DNA of 64,000 nucleotides from Neorhizobium galegae (GTDB lineage: Bacteria > Pseudomonadota > Alphaproteobacteria > Rhizobiales > Rhizobiaceae), in the NCBI RefSeq assembly GCF_017877055.1, contig NZ_JAGIPG010000002.1, positions 558,001-622,000 of the forward strand, written 5' to 3'. Shown here one piece after another: positions 44,106-53,761 of the stretch (position 1 is its first letter; each line of letters starts with the position of its first letter). The notes beneath the pieces were generated by a model, which worked only from the letters and a program-made list of their open reading frames with translations, ran no database searches and was not told where the DNA came from. Position numbers and translations under genes: made by a program.

Positions 44106-45142
44106 GCGCTCCGGCACGGGTTCTCGTCGTTGACGATTCACCCACCATGCGCGGCCTGATCACGGCCGTCCTCAATTCCGATCCGGAAGTGAATGTCGTC
44201 GGCCAGGCCGGCGATGCGCTGGAAGCGCGCGTCGCGATCAAACAGCTCAATCCCGATGTCGTTACTCTCGATATCGAGATGCCCAATATGAACGGGCTGG
44301 AATTCCTCGAAAAGATCATGCGTCTGCGTCCGATGCCGGTAATCATGGTCTCGGCCATGACCCATCAAGGCGCCAATGCGACGCTGGCCGCTCTCGAGAT
44401 CGGCGCCTTCGATTGCGTCGGAAAGCCGGCCCCTGGCGATATTCGCCCGTTCATTGATCTTGCTGAAAAGGTGAAGGCCGCAGCCCGGTCGGGACCCCGC
44501 CGGAATGGGCCGGCTCCGGTCATCGCCGCCTCTCCCGCGGCCGAGTACCGGGTAGGTAGAAAGGTTGTGGCCATAGGGTCGTCAACCGGGGGTGTCGAAG
44601 CTCTCATCGCGGTGCTGCAAAAGTTCCCACAAAACTGCCCACCGACTGTAATTACTCAACATATGCCTTCCACGTTTACCAAAAGTTTTGCTGAACGGCT
44701 TAATCGTATCTGCGCTCCTGTGGTGCAGGAAGCTAGCGACGGCGCGCGGCTGGAGATCGGCAGGATCTATCTGGCGCCCGGTGGCGAACGGCACCTGCAG
44801 GTGGTCAATCCGTCGGCGCCATGTTGCCGGCTGATCGAAAGGGAGCCGGTAAACGGCCACAGGCCCTCAGTGGACGTCCTTTTCGACTCGGTCGCGGACT
44901 TGGCAGGTCGCAATGCGGTCGGGGTCATCCTGACGGGCATGGGCCGCGACGGAGCTGCAGGTTTGCTCAGAATGCGTAGCGCGGGCGCACGCACGATCGG
45001 GCAGAACGAAAAGACGTGTGTGGTCTACGGCATGCCGAGGGTTGCCCATGAAATGGGAGCCGTCGAGCAGCAACTGCCGCTAGGCGCCATTGGAGAAGAA
45101 GTGTTGAAACTAACTGCCGCCCGAAAAGAAGGTACCGAATAA
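44102..45142 (+). CDS. cheB: Chemotaxis response regulator and methylesterase CheB
   Basis: 346-aa protein with a receiver domain (Asp11/Asp12, phospho-acceptor Asp57 in TLDIEMP) and a C-terminal methylesterase domain with the serine-protease-like triad residues visible in GSSTGG (Ser), TQHMP (His) and GMGRDGA (Asp). It removes receptor methyl groups when phosphorylated by CheA, and in many bacteria also deamidates receptors. It overlaps the cheR stop, and cheY2 follows with no gap. Confidence 0.96.
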   Translation: MSAPARVLVVDDSPTMRGLITAVLNSDPEVNVVGQAGDALEARVAIKQLNPDVVTLDIEMPNMNGLEFLEKIMRLRPMPVIMVSAMTHQGANATLAALEIGAFDCVGKPAPGDIRPFIDLAEKVKAAARSGPRRNGPAPVIAASPAAEYRVGRKVVAIGSSTGGVEALIAVLQKFPQNCPPTVITQHMPSTFTKSFAERLNRICAPVVQEASDGARLEIGRIYLAPGGERHLQVVNPSAPCCRLIEREPVNGHRPSVDVLFDSVADLAGRNAVGVILTGMGRDGAAGLLRMRSAGARTIGQNEKTCVVYGMPRVAHEMGAVEQQLPLGAIGEEVLKLTAARKEGTE

Positions 45143-45532
45143 ATGTCTATCGCTGAAAAAATCAAAGTTCTGATCGTTGACGATCAGGTCACCAGCCGCC
45201 TGCTGCTCAGCGACGCCCTGACACAGCTCGGCTTCAAACAGATCACGTCTGCCGGCGATGGCGAGCAGGGCATGAAGATCATGGCCGAACAGCCGCACCA
45301 TCTCGTCATTTCGGATTTCAACATGCCGAAAATGGACGGGATCGGTTTCCTTCAGGCCGTTCGCGCCAATCCGAACACCAAGAAGGCCGCGTTCATCATC
45401 CTGACGGCTCAGGGTGATCGCGCCCTGGTTCAGAAGGCGGCTCAACTCGGCGCCAACAACGTTCTCGCCAAGCCGTTTACGATCGAAAAGATGAAGGCCG
45501 CTATTGAAGCGGTGTTTGGAGCATTGAAATGA
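45143..45532 (+). CDS. cheY2: Chemotaxis response regulator CheY2
   Basis: 129-aa receiver domain with Asp13/Asp14, phospho-acceptor Asp58 (ISDFNMP), Thr88 and Lys110 (AKPF). By analogy with Sinorhizobium meliloti, this second CheY is the main regulator that slows the flagellar motor. Its ATG follows immediately after the cheB stop, and its own stop overlaps the cheD start (ATGA). Confidence 0.94.
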   Translation: MSIAEKIKVLIVDDQVTSRLLLSDALTQLGFKQITSAGDGEQGMKIMAEQPHHLVISDFNMPKMDGIGFLQAVRANPNTKKAAFIILTAQGDRALVQKAAQLGANNVLAKPFTIEKMKAAIEAVFGALK

Positions 45533-46086
45533 ATGACGCCGCTGCAGTCAGGCGTGTCCATATCATCCAGGGGGAGTTTAAGGTCCTGAACGACCCGAAT
45601 GCTGTCCTCTCGACGATTCTGGGCTCATGCGTGGCTGCTTGTCTTCGCGATCCTGTCGCCGGTATCGGCGGCATGAACCACTTCCTGCTTCCGGGCTCCG
45701 GCGGCTCCATGACCTCGGGCGGCGATGCAACGCGTTATGGCGTGCATCTGATGGAACTGCTGATCAACGGACTTTTGAAGCAGGGTGCCCGGCGAGACCG
45801 GTTGGAAGCGAAGATTTTCGGCGGCGCCAAGACGATTGCCAGCTTTTCGAATGTCGGCGAACAGAATGCCGCATTTGCGATGCAATTTCTAAAGGACGAA
45901 GGCATTCCGGTGGTCGGTTCCTCAACGGGCGGCGAACACGGGCGCAAGCTGGAGTTCTGGCCCGTGAGCGGCCGGGCTCGTCAGTATCCGCTGACCGGCG
46001 CCGAAACTCAACGGACGGTGGCTATGGAGGAGCGTCCGGTGCGCACGCCGCCGAAGTCGGTCGAGAGCTCAATCGAGTTCTTTTAA
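45529..46086 (+). CDS. cheD: Chemoreceptor glutamine deamidase CheD
   Basis: 185-aa deamidase that converts receptor glutamines to glutamates. The catalytic residues are in place: Thr29 (LST), Cys34 in [11 protein letters not shown] and His51 in [10 protein letters not shown]. The conserved [10 protein letters not shown] and later [12 protein letters not shown] motifs are present. The start overlaps the cheY2 stop. cheT begins 29 bases after its stop. Confidence 0.95.
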   Translation: MNDAAAVRRVHIIQGEFKVLNDPNAVLSTILGSCVAACLRDPVAGIGGMNHFLLPGSGGSMTSGGDATRYGVHLMELLINGLLKQGARRDRLEAKIFGGAKTIASFSNVGEQNAAFAMQFLKDEGIPVVGSSTGGEHGRKLEFWPVSGRARQYPLTGAETQRTVAMEERPVRTPPKSVESSIEFF

Positions 46087-46115
46087 AGAAGTCATTTCTC
46101 GGGGCGAAAGAAGCC

Positions 46116-46505
46116 ATGAACGACATCGTCAAGACGCCAATCGCTCCCTTTGAGGAATCTCTTCCAGAAGTCTTGATGCGTCTGGTCTCGGAGCTTCATG
46201 ACGTCGCATACCTGATCGAACGGGTCGAGCCGCAGCTTCTGGAGCTCGGCGGCGAAACGATCCTGCAGTCGCCGGATAGTTTGAAAGTCCTGCAGGGCAT
46301 CGACCTTGCCGTCCAGAAGACGCGGGGCCTTGCAGAATTCGTCGACACGATCACCGGCGGCATCCCCAACGAATGGATGGTCGATGTCTCGACCGCCCTC
46401 AATCTCGTCAAGCTTGCCGACATGCAGAAGGCACTCGCCAATGGCATGCGCCACGGCCATTCCCAGCCTTTGAGCAAGGCAGCCGGCGATTTCGATTTCT
46501 TCTGA
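46116..46505 (+). CDS. cheT: Chemotaxis operon protein CheT
   Basis: 129-aa mostly helical protein at the position after cheD where rhizobial che operons carry orf10, called CheT in Sinorhizobium meliloti. It begins MNDIVKTPIAPFEESLPEVL and ends in an acidic-aromatic tail, GDFDFF, after a Ser-Lys-Ala linker. A short hydrophobic-acidic tail recalls the CheY-binding tail of CheZ, but the body is not obviously CheZ and lacks a recognised phosphatase motif. A role in adaptation or CheY handling is inferred. The start is the only ATG that keeps the frame clear of cheD. Confidence 0.75.
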   Translation: MNDIVKTPIAPFEESLPEVLMRLVSELHDVAYLIERVEPQLLELGGETILQSPDSLKVLQGIDLAVQKTRGLAEFVDTITGGIPNEWMVDVSTALNLVKLADMQKALANGMRHGHSQPLSKAAGDFDFF

Positions 46506-46663
46506 TTGCATGCTTCGGCCATGACGGCCCGGCAGCCGCCAGTCTCACGATCTCATCGACAATCGCCAAAAACCGTACGCCCGCGAAACGCTCGCACAAG
46601 CTTCGCTTCCTAGGGTGCGATTGAGCATAGGCTCGAATACCTGGTTGGCGATGTGGGAACAGA

Positions 46664-48334
46664 ATGAATCTGTTGGCTCAATTTTCACAAGTCCTTAAAA
46701 ATCTGGCCGGTTTAGGCCAGACGCGACTTATTGCTTTAGGCGCTGTCGGCGTCGTTTCAATTGCGATCGTCATTGCTGCGGCCCTCTTCGTTAACAAGCC
46801 GGCTTACGAGACGCTCTATGTCGGCCTTGATACGGCTGACCTCAACCAGGTCAGCATCGCGCTGGCCGAAGCCAACATGTCCTTCCAGATCGGTACGGAC
46901 GGTTCGAGCCTTCAGGTTCCTGCCGGCTCGACGAGCAAGGCGCGGCTTCTGCTGGCCGAGCGGGGCCTGCCGAACAGCACCAACGCCGGTTACGAACTCT
47001 TCGACAATGTCGGTTCGCTCGGGCTGACCTCCTTCATGCAGGAAGTCACTCGCGTTCGCGCCCTGGAAGGTGAGATCGGCCGGTCGATCCAGCAGATCAA
47101 CGGCGTCAACGCCGCCCGCGTTCATATCGTCATGCCGGATGTCGGCAACTTCCGCAGGGGTGAGCAGAAACCTACGGCATCGGTGATGATCCGGGCCAGT
47201 TCGACGACGGGGCGCAAGGCCGCCTCGTCCATTCGCCACCTTGTCGCTTCCGCAGTCCCCGGCCTCGACGTCGACGACGTGACCATTCTGGATTCCGCCG
47301 GTCAGTTGCTCGCATCCGGCGACGAATACGGCGGCAGCGAAATGAACAAGTCGCTGAGCATCGTCCAGAACGTTCAGCAGGAAATCGAAAACAATATCGA
47401 CAAGGCGCTGGCGCCTTTCCTCGGCATGGACAACTTCCGCTCCAGCGTCACGGCGGCCCTGAACACGGACAGCCAGCAGATCAACGAGACGGTGTTCGAT
47501 CCGAACTCCCGCGTCGAACGTTCGGTCCGCACCACCAAGGAAGCGTCGAAATCGCAGCAGACCCAGGACGACAACGCCACCACCGTCGAGCAGAACGTGC
47601 CGCAGGCCGCTCCGCCTCCGGGTGGGGCGAATGGTCCGAAATCGTCTGATCAGTCCGACAAGAAGGAAGAGCAGACCAACTACGAAATCAACCAGAAGAC
47701 CGTTGCCACGACGCGCAACAGCTACCAGATCGAGAAGGTTTCGGTCGCGGTCGTCGTCAACAAGGGTCGTATCGCGAAAATGGTCGGCGAGCCGGCCGAC
47801 CAGGCCAAGGTCGATGCCTATCTCGCCGAGATGCAGAAGATCGTGGCATCCGCAGCCGGCATTAATGCCAACCGCGGCGACATAGTCACGTTGACAGCCA
47901 TGGACTTCCTTGAAAACCAGCTGCTCAGCGAAGCCTCCAGCGGCCCGGGCGTGATGGACATGCTGAGCCGGAACGTCGCAGGCATCATCAACTCGCTCGC
48001 CTTCGTCCTGGTTGCTTTCCTGGTGGTCTGGCTCGGTCTTCGCCCGCTCATCCGCACCGTCAGCGGTACCGGCGTCGCCGGCGAAGCGGCGGACGGTGCA
48101 GGTCTCGAACTTCCGGACTTCTCGCCGACGACCGGCAGCCCCGCCCTCATGGACGGTTTCGGCTCCGACTTTGGTTTCGACAGCTCGAACGACATGCTGG
48201 GCGGCGGCGACGACGAGGGCTTCAACCGCCGTGTCAAGGAAGGACCCGAAAAACGCCTGGCCCGGATGGTCGAAATTTCCGAAGAGCGCGCCGCCAAGAT
48301 TCTCCGCAAGTGGGCACTCGAAAAGGCAGCCTGA
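46664..48334 (+). CDS. fliF: Flagellar MS-ring protein FliF
   Basis: 556-aa inner-membrane ring protein, the base on which the flagellum is built. Two membrane helices (about 25-45 and 430-455) bracket a periplasmic region containing the YscJ-like ring-building motifs (ALEGEIGRSIQQINGVNAARVHIVMP, given here only in part: EGEIGRSIQQI and ARVHIVMP). The cytoplasmic C-terminal tail that binds FliG (SEERAAKILRKWAL) is present. It is the last gene of the che transcript, 158 bases after cheT, and is followed by a strong terminator. Confidence 0.96.
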   Translation: MNLLAQFSQVLKNLAGLGQTRLIALGAVGVVSIAIVIAAALFVNKPAYETLYVGLDTADLNQVSIALAEANMSFQIGTDGSSLQVPAGSTSKARLLLAERGLPNSTNAGYELFDNVGSLGLTSFMQEVTRVRALEGEIGRSIQQINGVNAARVHIVMPDVGNFRRGEQKPTASVMIRASSTTGRKAASSIRHLVASAVPGLDVDDVTILDSAGQLLASGDEYGGSEMNKSLSIVQNVQQEIENNIDKALAPFLGMDNFRSSVTAALNTDSQQINETVFDPNSRVERSVRTTKEASKSQQTQDDNATTVEQNVPQAAPPPGGANGPKSSDQSDKKEEQTNYEINQKTVATTRNSYQIEKVSVAVVVNKGRIAKMVGEPADQAKVDAYLAEMQKIVASAAGINANRGDIVTLTAMDFLENQLLSEASSGPGVMDMLSRNVAGIINSLAFVLVAFLVVWLGLRPLIRTVSGTGVAGEAADGAGLELPDFSPTTGSPALMDGFGSDFGFDSSNDMLGGGDDEGFNRRVKEGPEKRLARMVEISEERAAKILRKWALEKAA

Positions 48335-48360
48335 CAGGATATCACGAAAATATGATCGCG

Positions 48361-48392
48361 ATGGGCCGGACCTTGTCCGGCCCATTTCTTTT
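48361..48392 (+). terminator. Rho-independent terminator of the che-fliF operon
   Basis: Perfect 11-bp stem ATGGGCCGGAC / GTCCGGCCCAT with a 3-base loop, followed by TTCTTTT, 26 bases after the fliF stop. Confidence 0.9.
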
Positions 48393-48723
48393 CAGCCCCG
48401 CCGCACACTTGGCTAATTTATCTATAGGCGAATCAGCATGAATATGGCGCAACTGGGGAAATCCGGTGTCGAGGCGATGGTAATTCGTAAAGCGTCTCCT
48501 ACAATGGCCTTGATTCGTTCAATCACTTCCAGAGGTCCCAAAGAGGTGGAACTGCTGAAACTCCCGGTGTCTACGACGAGGGAAAGCGGCTCCCGCCAGT
48601 ATTCTTGATGTATTTGCTTAATCCGGGATCGTTTCGGCGCTGGAGGGGTTGTATGGGAATCGCAACATGCCGCGATGCGGGCATTCATGATGAGTGCGCC
48701 ACGTGGCGGGGAGCAGGTACCGA
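48393..48723 (+). promoter_or_regulatory. Upstream region of visN-visR
   Basis: About 330 bases between the fliF terminator and visN. No gene is convincing: an 88-codon minus-strand frame has no ribosome site or family resemblance. The visNR promoter must lie here, but I could not pick out reliable -35/-10 boxes. Confidence 0.4.
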
Positions 48724-49461
48724 ATGGAGTTGTCGGGGGTAGAAAAGATGACGGAGGGGCGCTCCTATGCGGAGTCTGCCGGCTCCCGAGGACTCTCGCG
48801 TGAGCAATTGGTTCGCCGTCTTTCGGTTTTGGCGGGCTCCAACAACATTCAGGCGGTCATGCGCCTGCTCGCAGATTACGTCGGCGCTTCTCATTTTCTG
48901 CTGGCCCGCTACGACCTCATCCAGGAACAGGGCCTCGATTTCATCGTAACCTCCAACTGGCCCTTTGATCTCGTACGGCGCTTGGGCTCGGAGCTCGCAA
49001 GCGGTTACGCGCGTTCCACCGAACTGGAAAAATGCCTCTCGCTGCTGACCCCCAGCTTCGCCTTGTTGCCTGACGACATCGTGCCGCCGGATGACATCAG
49101 CCGGCAGTACTGCGCGCTGACGTTTTGCGTCGGCAGGACGCGGTTTTCGCTGATGCTGCTTTTCCTGGATGGCATCATCCTGTCGCAGGAACGATTGAGG
49201 GAGGTGGGCTTGTTCGCCGCCTACGGCGCTAGTTTTGGAGAGAATGCCGACGCCAGGACGGAGCGTGATTTCGAACTGACGGAACGCGAGCTGGAATGTC
49301 TCTTCTGGATTGCGGAGGGCAAGACCAGTGACGAGATCGCCGTGATCCTCGGGATCTCCCGCAATACGATCAACAACTACATCACCAGCGTGATGCGCAA
49401 GACGGCAACCAAGACGCGCTCCGAGGCGATTGCCTATGCGGTTCGCAACAACTTAGTTTAG
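48724..49461 (+). CDS. visN: LuxR-family motility master regulator VisN
   Basis: 245-aa transcription factor. The N-terminal ligand-binding-like domain (about 20-165) is followed by a LuxR helix-turn-helix (LTERELECLFWIAEGKTSDE, about 182-201, then ILGISRNTINNYI). In rhizobia VisN and VisR work together as the global activator of flagellar and chemotaxis genes through Rem. The start at 48724 (MELSGVEKMTE) is chosen because it gives the family length and has GGGGAG upstream; 48694 and 48748 are alternatives. visR begins 13 bases after its stop. Confidence 0.92.
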   Translation: MELSGVEKMTEGRSYAESAGSRGLSREQLVRRLSVLAGSNNIQAVMRLLADYVGASHFLLARYDLIQEQGLDFIVTSNWPFDLVRRLGSELASGYARSTELEKCLSLLTPSFALLPDDIVPPDDISRQYCALTFCVGRTRFSLMLLFLDGIILSQERLREVGLFAAYGASFGENADARTERDFELTERELECLFWIAEGKTSDEIAVILGISRNTINNYITSVMRKTATKTRSEAIAYAVRNNLV

Positions 49462-49474
49462 GAAAATAATTTCA

Positions 49475-50221
49475 ATGGGTTATTCGCGCAGCGGCACGGC
49501 AGACGGACCTGGAAGCATCCAGTATCTGCGCCTCCAGCGCGCATCGAGCCGGTCGGACATCTTTCCGAAACTCGTCGCCATGCAGAAGAACCTTAAGGCG
49601 CGGAATTTTGCGGTCTTCCGGATTGCCGGCGCCGGCCTGCCGAACAAGCGCAAGCTTGTCTGCGAGCTCGAAAACTGGGGAGCCGGCGCGCTCGAGAGCA
49701 GCAACCAGCTCATCAGTGTTTACGGCGAGGCGCTGCTGGACCATATCGAGACGTCACTTCTGCCACTGATCTGGAACGGATCGGAGAATACCAGTTTTGC
49801 CGATGCGGGCGAGTTTTCGCCCTTGACGCATCGCCTGCCTGCCGGTGTTGTTCCCTTTTCGGGGATCGCTTTCCCCGTGCGTCTCGGCGCCCTCGGCAAC
49901 GGTTACGTCGCTTTCTTCGGGACATCGATGGAATTGGTGAGCGATGTGATCGTCGACCAGCATGTCAGGAGCTGCCAGGTGGTCATGGACCTGCTGGCGC
50001 TTGACGAACGCCGCAGCGTGCCGGCGGAATCGCTGAGCGAACGCGAAATTGCCTGCCTTCAGCTGGCCGGCGACGGCCGCATCAGCGAAGAGATTGCCGA
50101 GAAGCTTGGCCTCTCGGTCCACACCGTCAACGCCTATCTTGGCTCAGCCACCATCAAGCTCGATTCGGTCAACCGCATCCAGGCGATCGCCAAGGCGATC
50201 AGGCTCGGTTACATCCACTGA
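49475..50221 (+). CDS. visR: LuxR-family motility master regulator VisR
   Basis: 248-aa partner of VisN, with a similar layout: a regulatory domain and a C-terminal LuxR helix-turn-helix (LSEREIACLQLAGDGRISEE, about 190-209, then KLGLSVHTVNAYL). The two are thought to act as a heterodimer. It is in one operon with visN and convergent with the minus-strand gene that follows. Confidence 0.92.
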   Translation: MGYSRSGTADGPGSIQYLRLQRASSRSDIFPKLVAMQKNLKARNFAVFRIAGAGLPNKRKLVCELENWGAGALESSNQLISVYGEALLDHIETSLLPLIWNGSENTSFADAGEFSPLTHRLPAGVVPFSGIAFPVRLGALGNGYVAFFGTSMELVSDVIVDQHVRSCQVVMDLLALDERRSVPAESLSEREIACLQLAGDGRISEEIAEKLGLSVHTVNAYLGSATIKLDSVNRIQAIAKAIRLGYIH

Positions 50222-50270
50222 TCCGCTCAGAGAAAGAAGACCGTCTTTTTCGCCTGGCGGACTGACGGGC

Positions 50271-50705
50271 TCAAATCTGCGAGTTGCTGGTCTTCACGAA
50301 CTTGGCTTCCTGGAGGCTTTTTGCCAGGAAGGCTGTGTTGTCGTGGGGATCCTCGAAGGGGGCCTGGAATGCAATGTGGTCGATCTCGAGGGCTGCCAGC
50401 TGGTCGGCCAGCGTCAGGCGCGCATAGACCGAAACGCCGCGCGGCTTGATTTCGAGGTCGAGGACGACTTCCGGCTTGCCGTTCCATTCGAGCTTGTAGT
50501 CGCCGCCGGCGCCGAAACTGACAGTCCCCGGATGAAAATAGAGTTCGGCTGCTGAAGACACGAGATCGGCAAGGCTGCTGTGGCACTCTAGACGTAGAAG
50601 TGAGATGAGATCACCAGCATCGAGCAGGCGAAGTTCCGAAGCCACCGGGCTGATTGCTTGTGCAACGATTTCTTCCCGTTCGGTGGAGTAGGTGCATTTC
50701 ATCAT
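50271..50705 (-). CDS. Uncharacterised protein downstream of flhB
   Basis: 144-aa soluble protein, no signal peptide or membrane segment, with alternating beta-like segments (YKLEWNGKPEVVLDLEIKP; VSVYARLTLADQLA). A gene of this size occurs at this place between visR and flhB in related flagellar islands. It starts 5 bases after the flhB stop, so it is almost certainly co-transcribed and perhaps translationally coupled. A flagellar role is inferred from position only. Two adjacent ATGs (50705, 50702) are possible starts. Confidence 0.75.
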   Translation of the reverse strand: MMKCTYSTEREEIVAQAISPVASELRLLDAGDLISLLRLECHSSLADLVSSAAELYFHPGTVSFGAGGDYKLEWNGKPEVVLDLEIKPRGVSVYARLTLADQLAALEIDHIAFQAPFEDPHDNTAFLAKSLQEAKFVKTSNSQI

Positions 50706-50710
50706 GACGC

Positions 50711-51790
50711 TCAGCGTGTCCGTTTTTTGAGCGACCGGGAAGCGTAGACCCGGTGCACGAGTTCTGCCACAGCCTTGTAGAAGACTGGCGGAATGACACT
50801 ATCCGCCGAGACTTGCGCAAACATGGAGCGCGCCAGGGGCGGATCTTCGAAAATGGGGATATCGTTTTGCTCGGCGATTTCGCGAATCTTGAGGGCAATC
50901 AGGTCCTGGCCCTTGGCGACCACGACCGGGGCGTCGTTCTCCTCGCGCACGTAACGCAGTGCTACCGCAAAGTGAGTCGGGTTGGCGATCACGAGGGTGG
51001 CGCGCGGCACGTTGTTGATCATCCGCCGGCGGGCACGGTCGCGCGCGACCGATTTCTGGCGCTGCTTGACGATCGGGTCGCCTTGCGCCTGCTTGTATTC
51101 GTCCTTGACCTCCTGCTTGGTCATCTTGAGCTCGTTGTACCAGTGATAGCGCGTCCACAGCACGTCGACCACGGCAAGTACCCCCGCCGCCAGGACGACA
51201 ACGACCACCATTCGGCGGATGACTGCATCCAGTTTTACGAGGATGACCTGCGGATCAGAGAACATCGCGTCCAGCGAGGAGAGATAATCGCCGCGCAATG
51301 CGAAATACATGATCACTGCCACAATCAGGATCTTGAAGATCGACTTTCCGAACTCGACGAAACCCGGAACGCTGTAAATCCGCCCGAAACCCTTGGTGGG
51401 CGAAACGCGGGAAATCTGCGGACGCACGCGCTCGAGGACCAGTGACGGCATGTTCTGCGCGAACGACGAGCCAAGCCCGAAAATGATGAAGAGCAGCATC
51501 ACCGGAACGAGGAACGCCGCGATCGCCCAGCCGAGATGGACGCTCAGCGAGACGACATCCGTCGAATTTTCGAGCCGCCACTGATCCGGCTGCTCGAAAA
51601 GGTCCTTCAGCGTCTCGGCCATTTTTGCGATGTTCGAGGGCAGGAAGAAGACGAGAAAGACATAGAATGCCAGCATGGAGGCGAAAAGCGGCACCTCTCG
51701 GGAGACCGGGACGTTACCCTTGTCTGCCGCTTCCGACATTCGTTTGGCGGTCGGGTTTTCTGTTTTACTGTCTTTATCGTCGTCGGACAC
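50711..51790 (-). CDS. flhB: Flagellar export apparatus protein FlhB
   Basis: 359-aa membrane protein of the flagellar type III export gate. Four membrane helices in the first ~215 residues are followed by the cytoplasmic switch domain with the autocleavage site NPTH (in [11 protein letters not shown], about residue 270) that changes export specificity from hook to filament. It begins at a GTG (51790), [17 protein letters not shown], the family N-terminus; the ribosome site is weak. A 30-base palindrome separates it from fliG upstream on the same strand. Confidence 0.94.
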   Translation of the reverse strand: MSDDDKDSKTENPTAKRMSEAADKGNVPVSREVPLFASMLAFYVFLVFFLPSNIAKMAETLKDLFEQPDQWRLENSTDVVSLSVHLGWAIAAFLVPVMLLFIIFGLGSSFAQNMPSLVLERVRPQISRVSPTKGFGRIYSVPGFVEFGKSIFKILIVAVIMYFALRGDYLSSLDAMFSDPQVILVKLDAVIRRMVVVVVLAAGVLAVVDVLWTRYHWYNELKMTKQEVKDEYKQAQGDPIVKQRQKSVARDRARRRMINNVPRATLVIANPTHFAVALRYVREENDAPVVVAKGQDLIALKIREIAEQNDIPIFEDPPLARSMFAQVSADSVIPPVFYKAVAELVHRVYASRSLKKRTR

Positions 51791-51948
51791 GGCTTTGAAC
51801 CAATCGGTCTTCCGGTTGCGAGGACGTGGCTCGAACGAATCGGCCGCCGCCGCCCGCGATGTTACCGCATCGCTTGCTAGCCGCTAATCGAGTCGAGAAA
51901 AAGACTGTGGGTGGCCGGAAAATATCGGCGAAGGGCTGGCCGAAACGA

Positions 51949-51978
51949 AAACGGAGCGGGGAATTCCCCGCTCCGTTT
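51949..51978 (-). terminator. Perfect 30-base palindrome between fliG and flhB
   Basis: Fully symmetrical sequence centred on GAATTC: a 15-base arm AAACGGAGCGGGGAA and its exact complement. As RNA it folds into a long stem with a minimal loop. On the minus strand the stem is followed by TCGTTTCGG, a weak T tract. It sits 26 bases past the fliG stop and 159 bases before flhB, so it may end or thin the motA-fliM-fliN-fliG transcript, with flhB having its own promoter. Confidence 0.7.
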
Positions 51979-52003
51979 CCTTCGTGGCGCTTCGATCGGC
52001 AGG

Positions 52004-53056
52004 TCAGGCGGCTTCGGCCGGCTTGTCGCCTTCCTTCTTTTCTTCCTTGAGCATGATCTGGCCCGAATTGGCGAGCCGGATCGCTTCCTGTGCGATAGCG
52101 CGGCGGGCAATCGCCACTTCGCGCGGATTGAGGTTCATGTTCTGAACCGCCAGATCGCTTTCGATCATGCGGCGCTGGCGCGGGCTGATCGCCGCGAGAA
52201 CACATTCCTTGATCTCGTTGGTCGCACCGCGCAGCGCCATCGTGAGAATGTCCCCTGCGACGTCGTTGAGCAGCATGACACGGCTGCGCTGCGGCATATA
52301 GAGCAGGTCTTCGAAGAGGAAGATCTTCGGGCGGACCTTGTTGACGGAGTCTTTGCTGATCGTCTCGAGCGAGTTGAGCAGGGTATCGACCTGGCTCTTT
52401 TCGAGCTCGTTCATCAGCTCGGCGACCTTGTTCGAGCCGTTCGAGTTGCGTTCGGCTTCGATTGCCGCGATCAGTTCCATCACCCGGTTCTCGATGATCT
52501 GCGCTGCCTTGGGGCTGACTTCCTTCATGTTGACGGCGCGGTTCATGATGTCGGCGCGGCGGCTGTCGGGAAGCTGGAGAAGGACCTTGGCGCCAAAGAT
52601 CGACGGCATCTGCGAAAGAATGTAGGCGACTGTCTGAGGATGTTCGCGCGACAGGAATTTGCCCACGAATGCCGGATCGGCATCCTGCAGGCGGTCCCAG
52701 ATATTGGCCTGATAGTCGTCGAACGCGGCCCGGCGGCCGAGCAGCCCGTCTACTTCCTCTGGCGTCAGGCCCGCTTCGAGAATGCCCTCGATCGCCGCGG
52801 CATTGTCCATGAGGCCGGTGCCCTCGGTGAACAGATCCTCAAACTCGTTGACGAGTTCGAGGAGTTCGTCCGGGGGGATGGCGCGCAGGCTCTGGGCACA
52901 GGCGATGATATTCTGCAGCTCGGCCTGGGTGAAATACTTGAGAAGCTTGCCAGCGACGCCCTTGCCCATGGCCAAAAGCACTGCCGCGGCCTTTTCGGCC
53001 TTGGACAACGGTTTCGTAGAGAGGGCGCTGCCACCGAAATCCTCAAAGTCCATCAT
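52004..53056 (-). CDS. fliG: Flagellar motor switch protein FliG
   Basis: 350-aa switch protein that joins the MS ring to the C ring and receives torque from the stator. The N-terminal FliF-binding domain begins KAEKAAAVLLAMGKGVAGKL; the middle domain has the EHPQ motif (SREHPQTVAYIL, about 145); the C-terminal domain contains the charged torque helix (about 295-310, SPRQRRMIESDL). A lysine/glutamate-rich tail follows. Start 53056 follows AAGGAAG. fliN lies 28 bases upstream. Confidence 0.95.
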   Translation of the reverse strand: MMDFEDFGGSALSTKPLSKAEKAAAVLLAMGKGVAGKLLKYFTQAELQNIIACAQSLRAIPPDELLELVNEFEDLFTEGTGLMDNAAAIEGILEAGLTPEEVDGLLGRRAAFDDYQANIWDRLQDADPAFVGKFLSREHPQTVAYILSQMPSIFGAKVLLQLPDSRRADIMNRAVNMKEVSPKAAQIIENRVMELIAAIEAERNSNGSNKVAELMNELEKSQVDTLLNSLETISKDSVNKVRPKIFLFEDLLYMPQRSRVMLLNDVAGDILTMALRGATNEIKECVLAAISPRQRRMIESDLAVQNMNLNPREVAIARRAIAQEAIRLANSGQIMLKEEKKEGDKPAEAA

Positions 53057-53084
53057 GGTCTTCCTTCTCTGTCCCAAACAGGGA

Positions 53085-53687
53085 TCAGGTTCTTCTCGTG
53101 CTCAGTACTTCCGTCAGTCGCACGCCGAAACGCGTGTCGTCGTTTTCCAGTACCGTGATTTCACCCTTGCCGATGCGGCGTCCGTTGACCACGATTTCAA
53201 CCGGCTCGCCGATCTTCTTGTCGAGTGCGATCGTCGCACCCTCCTCGAGGGTCATCAGGCCCGACACCTGCATGCGGCTCGTACCGAGCACGATCTCGAC
53301 GTCGATCGGGATGTCCATGATCAGGTCGAGATTGGCGTTGAGCGCGCTGCCCGGTTCCTGGTAGGCGGCGCTGCTGGATGTCGAGCTGCCGAAATCGTTG
53401 CCGCCGAAGCTTTTTGCTCCGCCAAGGCCCGAGGCACCGCCACCGAAGCCACCGCCGCTGCCGAATGTATCGGCCTGTGCTTCGAAGCCGCCGCCAAAGG
53501 ACGGGGCGTCGGCCGAAAAGTCGGAGGTTGCGGACGAGCCGAAATCGGCATCGAAATCGGGTGCGCCGCCGTCGGCATCCGTCTTCAAGACGCCGCGCAA
53601 ATCGTCGATGGCCTGATCCAGATCGGCATCATTGCCGAGCGGCATCAGCGAGTCGTCATCGGTGAGAGGTGTCTTCTTCGTAGCCAT
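53085..53687 (-). CDS. fliN: Flagellar motor switch protein FliN with FG-rich linker
   Basis: 200-aa C-ring protein. The C-terminal SpoA domain (about 120-197) is canonical ([47 protein letters not shown]). The N-terminal part is acidic (1-42), followed by a low-complexity stretch (about 43-103) rich in Gly, Ser and Phe with repeated FG dipeptides ([27 protein letters not shown]). FliN of enterobacteria is about 137 aa; the extra length is this linker. It lies between fliM and fliG on the same strand. Confidence 0.94.
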   Translation of the reverse strand: MATKKTPLTDDDSLMPLGNDADLDQAIDDLRGVLKTDADGGAPDFDADFGSSATSDFSADAPSFGGGFEAQADTFGSGGGFGGGASGLGGAKSFGGNDFGSSTSSSAAYQEPGSALNANLDLIMDIPIDVEIVLGTSRMQVSGLMTLEEGATIALDKKIGEPVEIVVNGRRIGKGEITVLENDDTRFGVRLTEVLSTRRT

Positions 53688-53761
53688 GCGGTGATTATTC
53701 CTGTTGAAACTTGCGTCAGCCTGCCTTGGCGAAAAAAGCCGGCAACAGGCTGGCCGCGGAT

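Noticed and set aside
45627..46505. A 292-codon version of CheT reaching back over cheD
   Set aside because: The upstream part is a cheD shadow rich in Arg/Pro; the ATG at 46116 lies just after cheD and begins the conserved part.
48422..48688. An 88-codon minus-strand frame between fliF and visN
   Set aside because: No ribosome site or family resemblance; the region more plausibly holds the visNR promoter.
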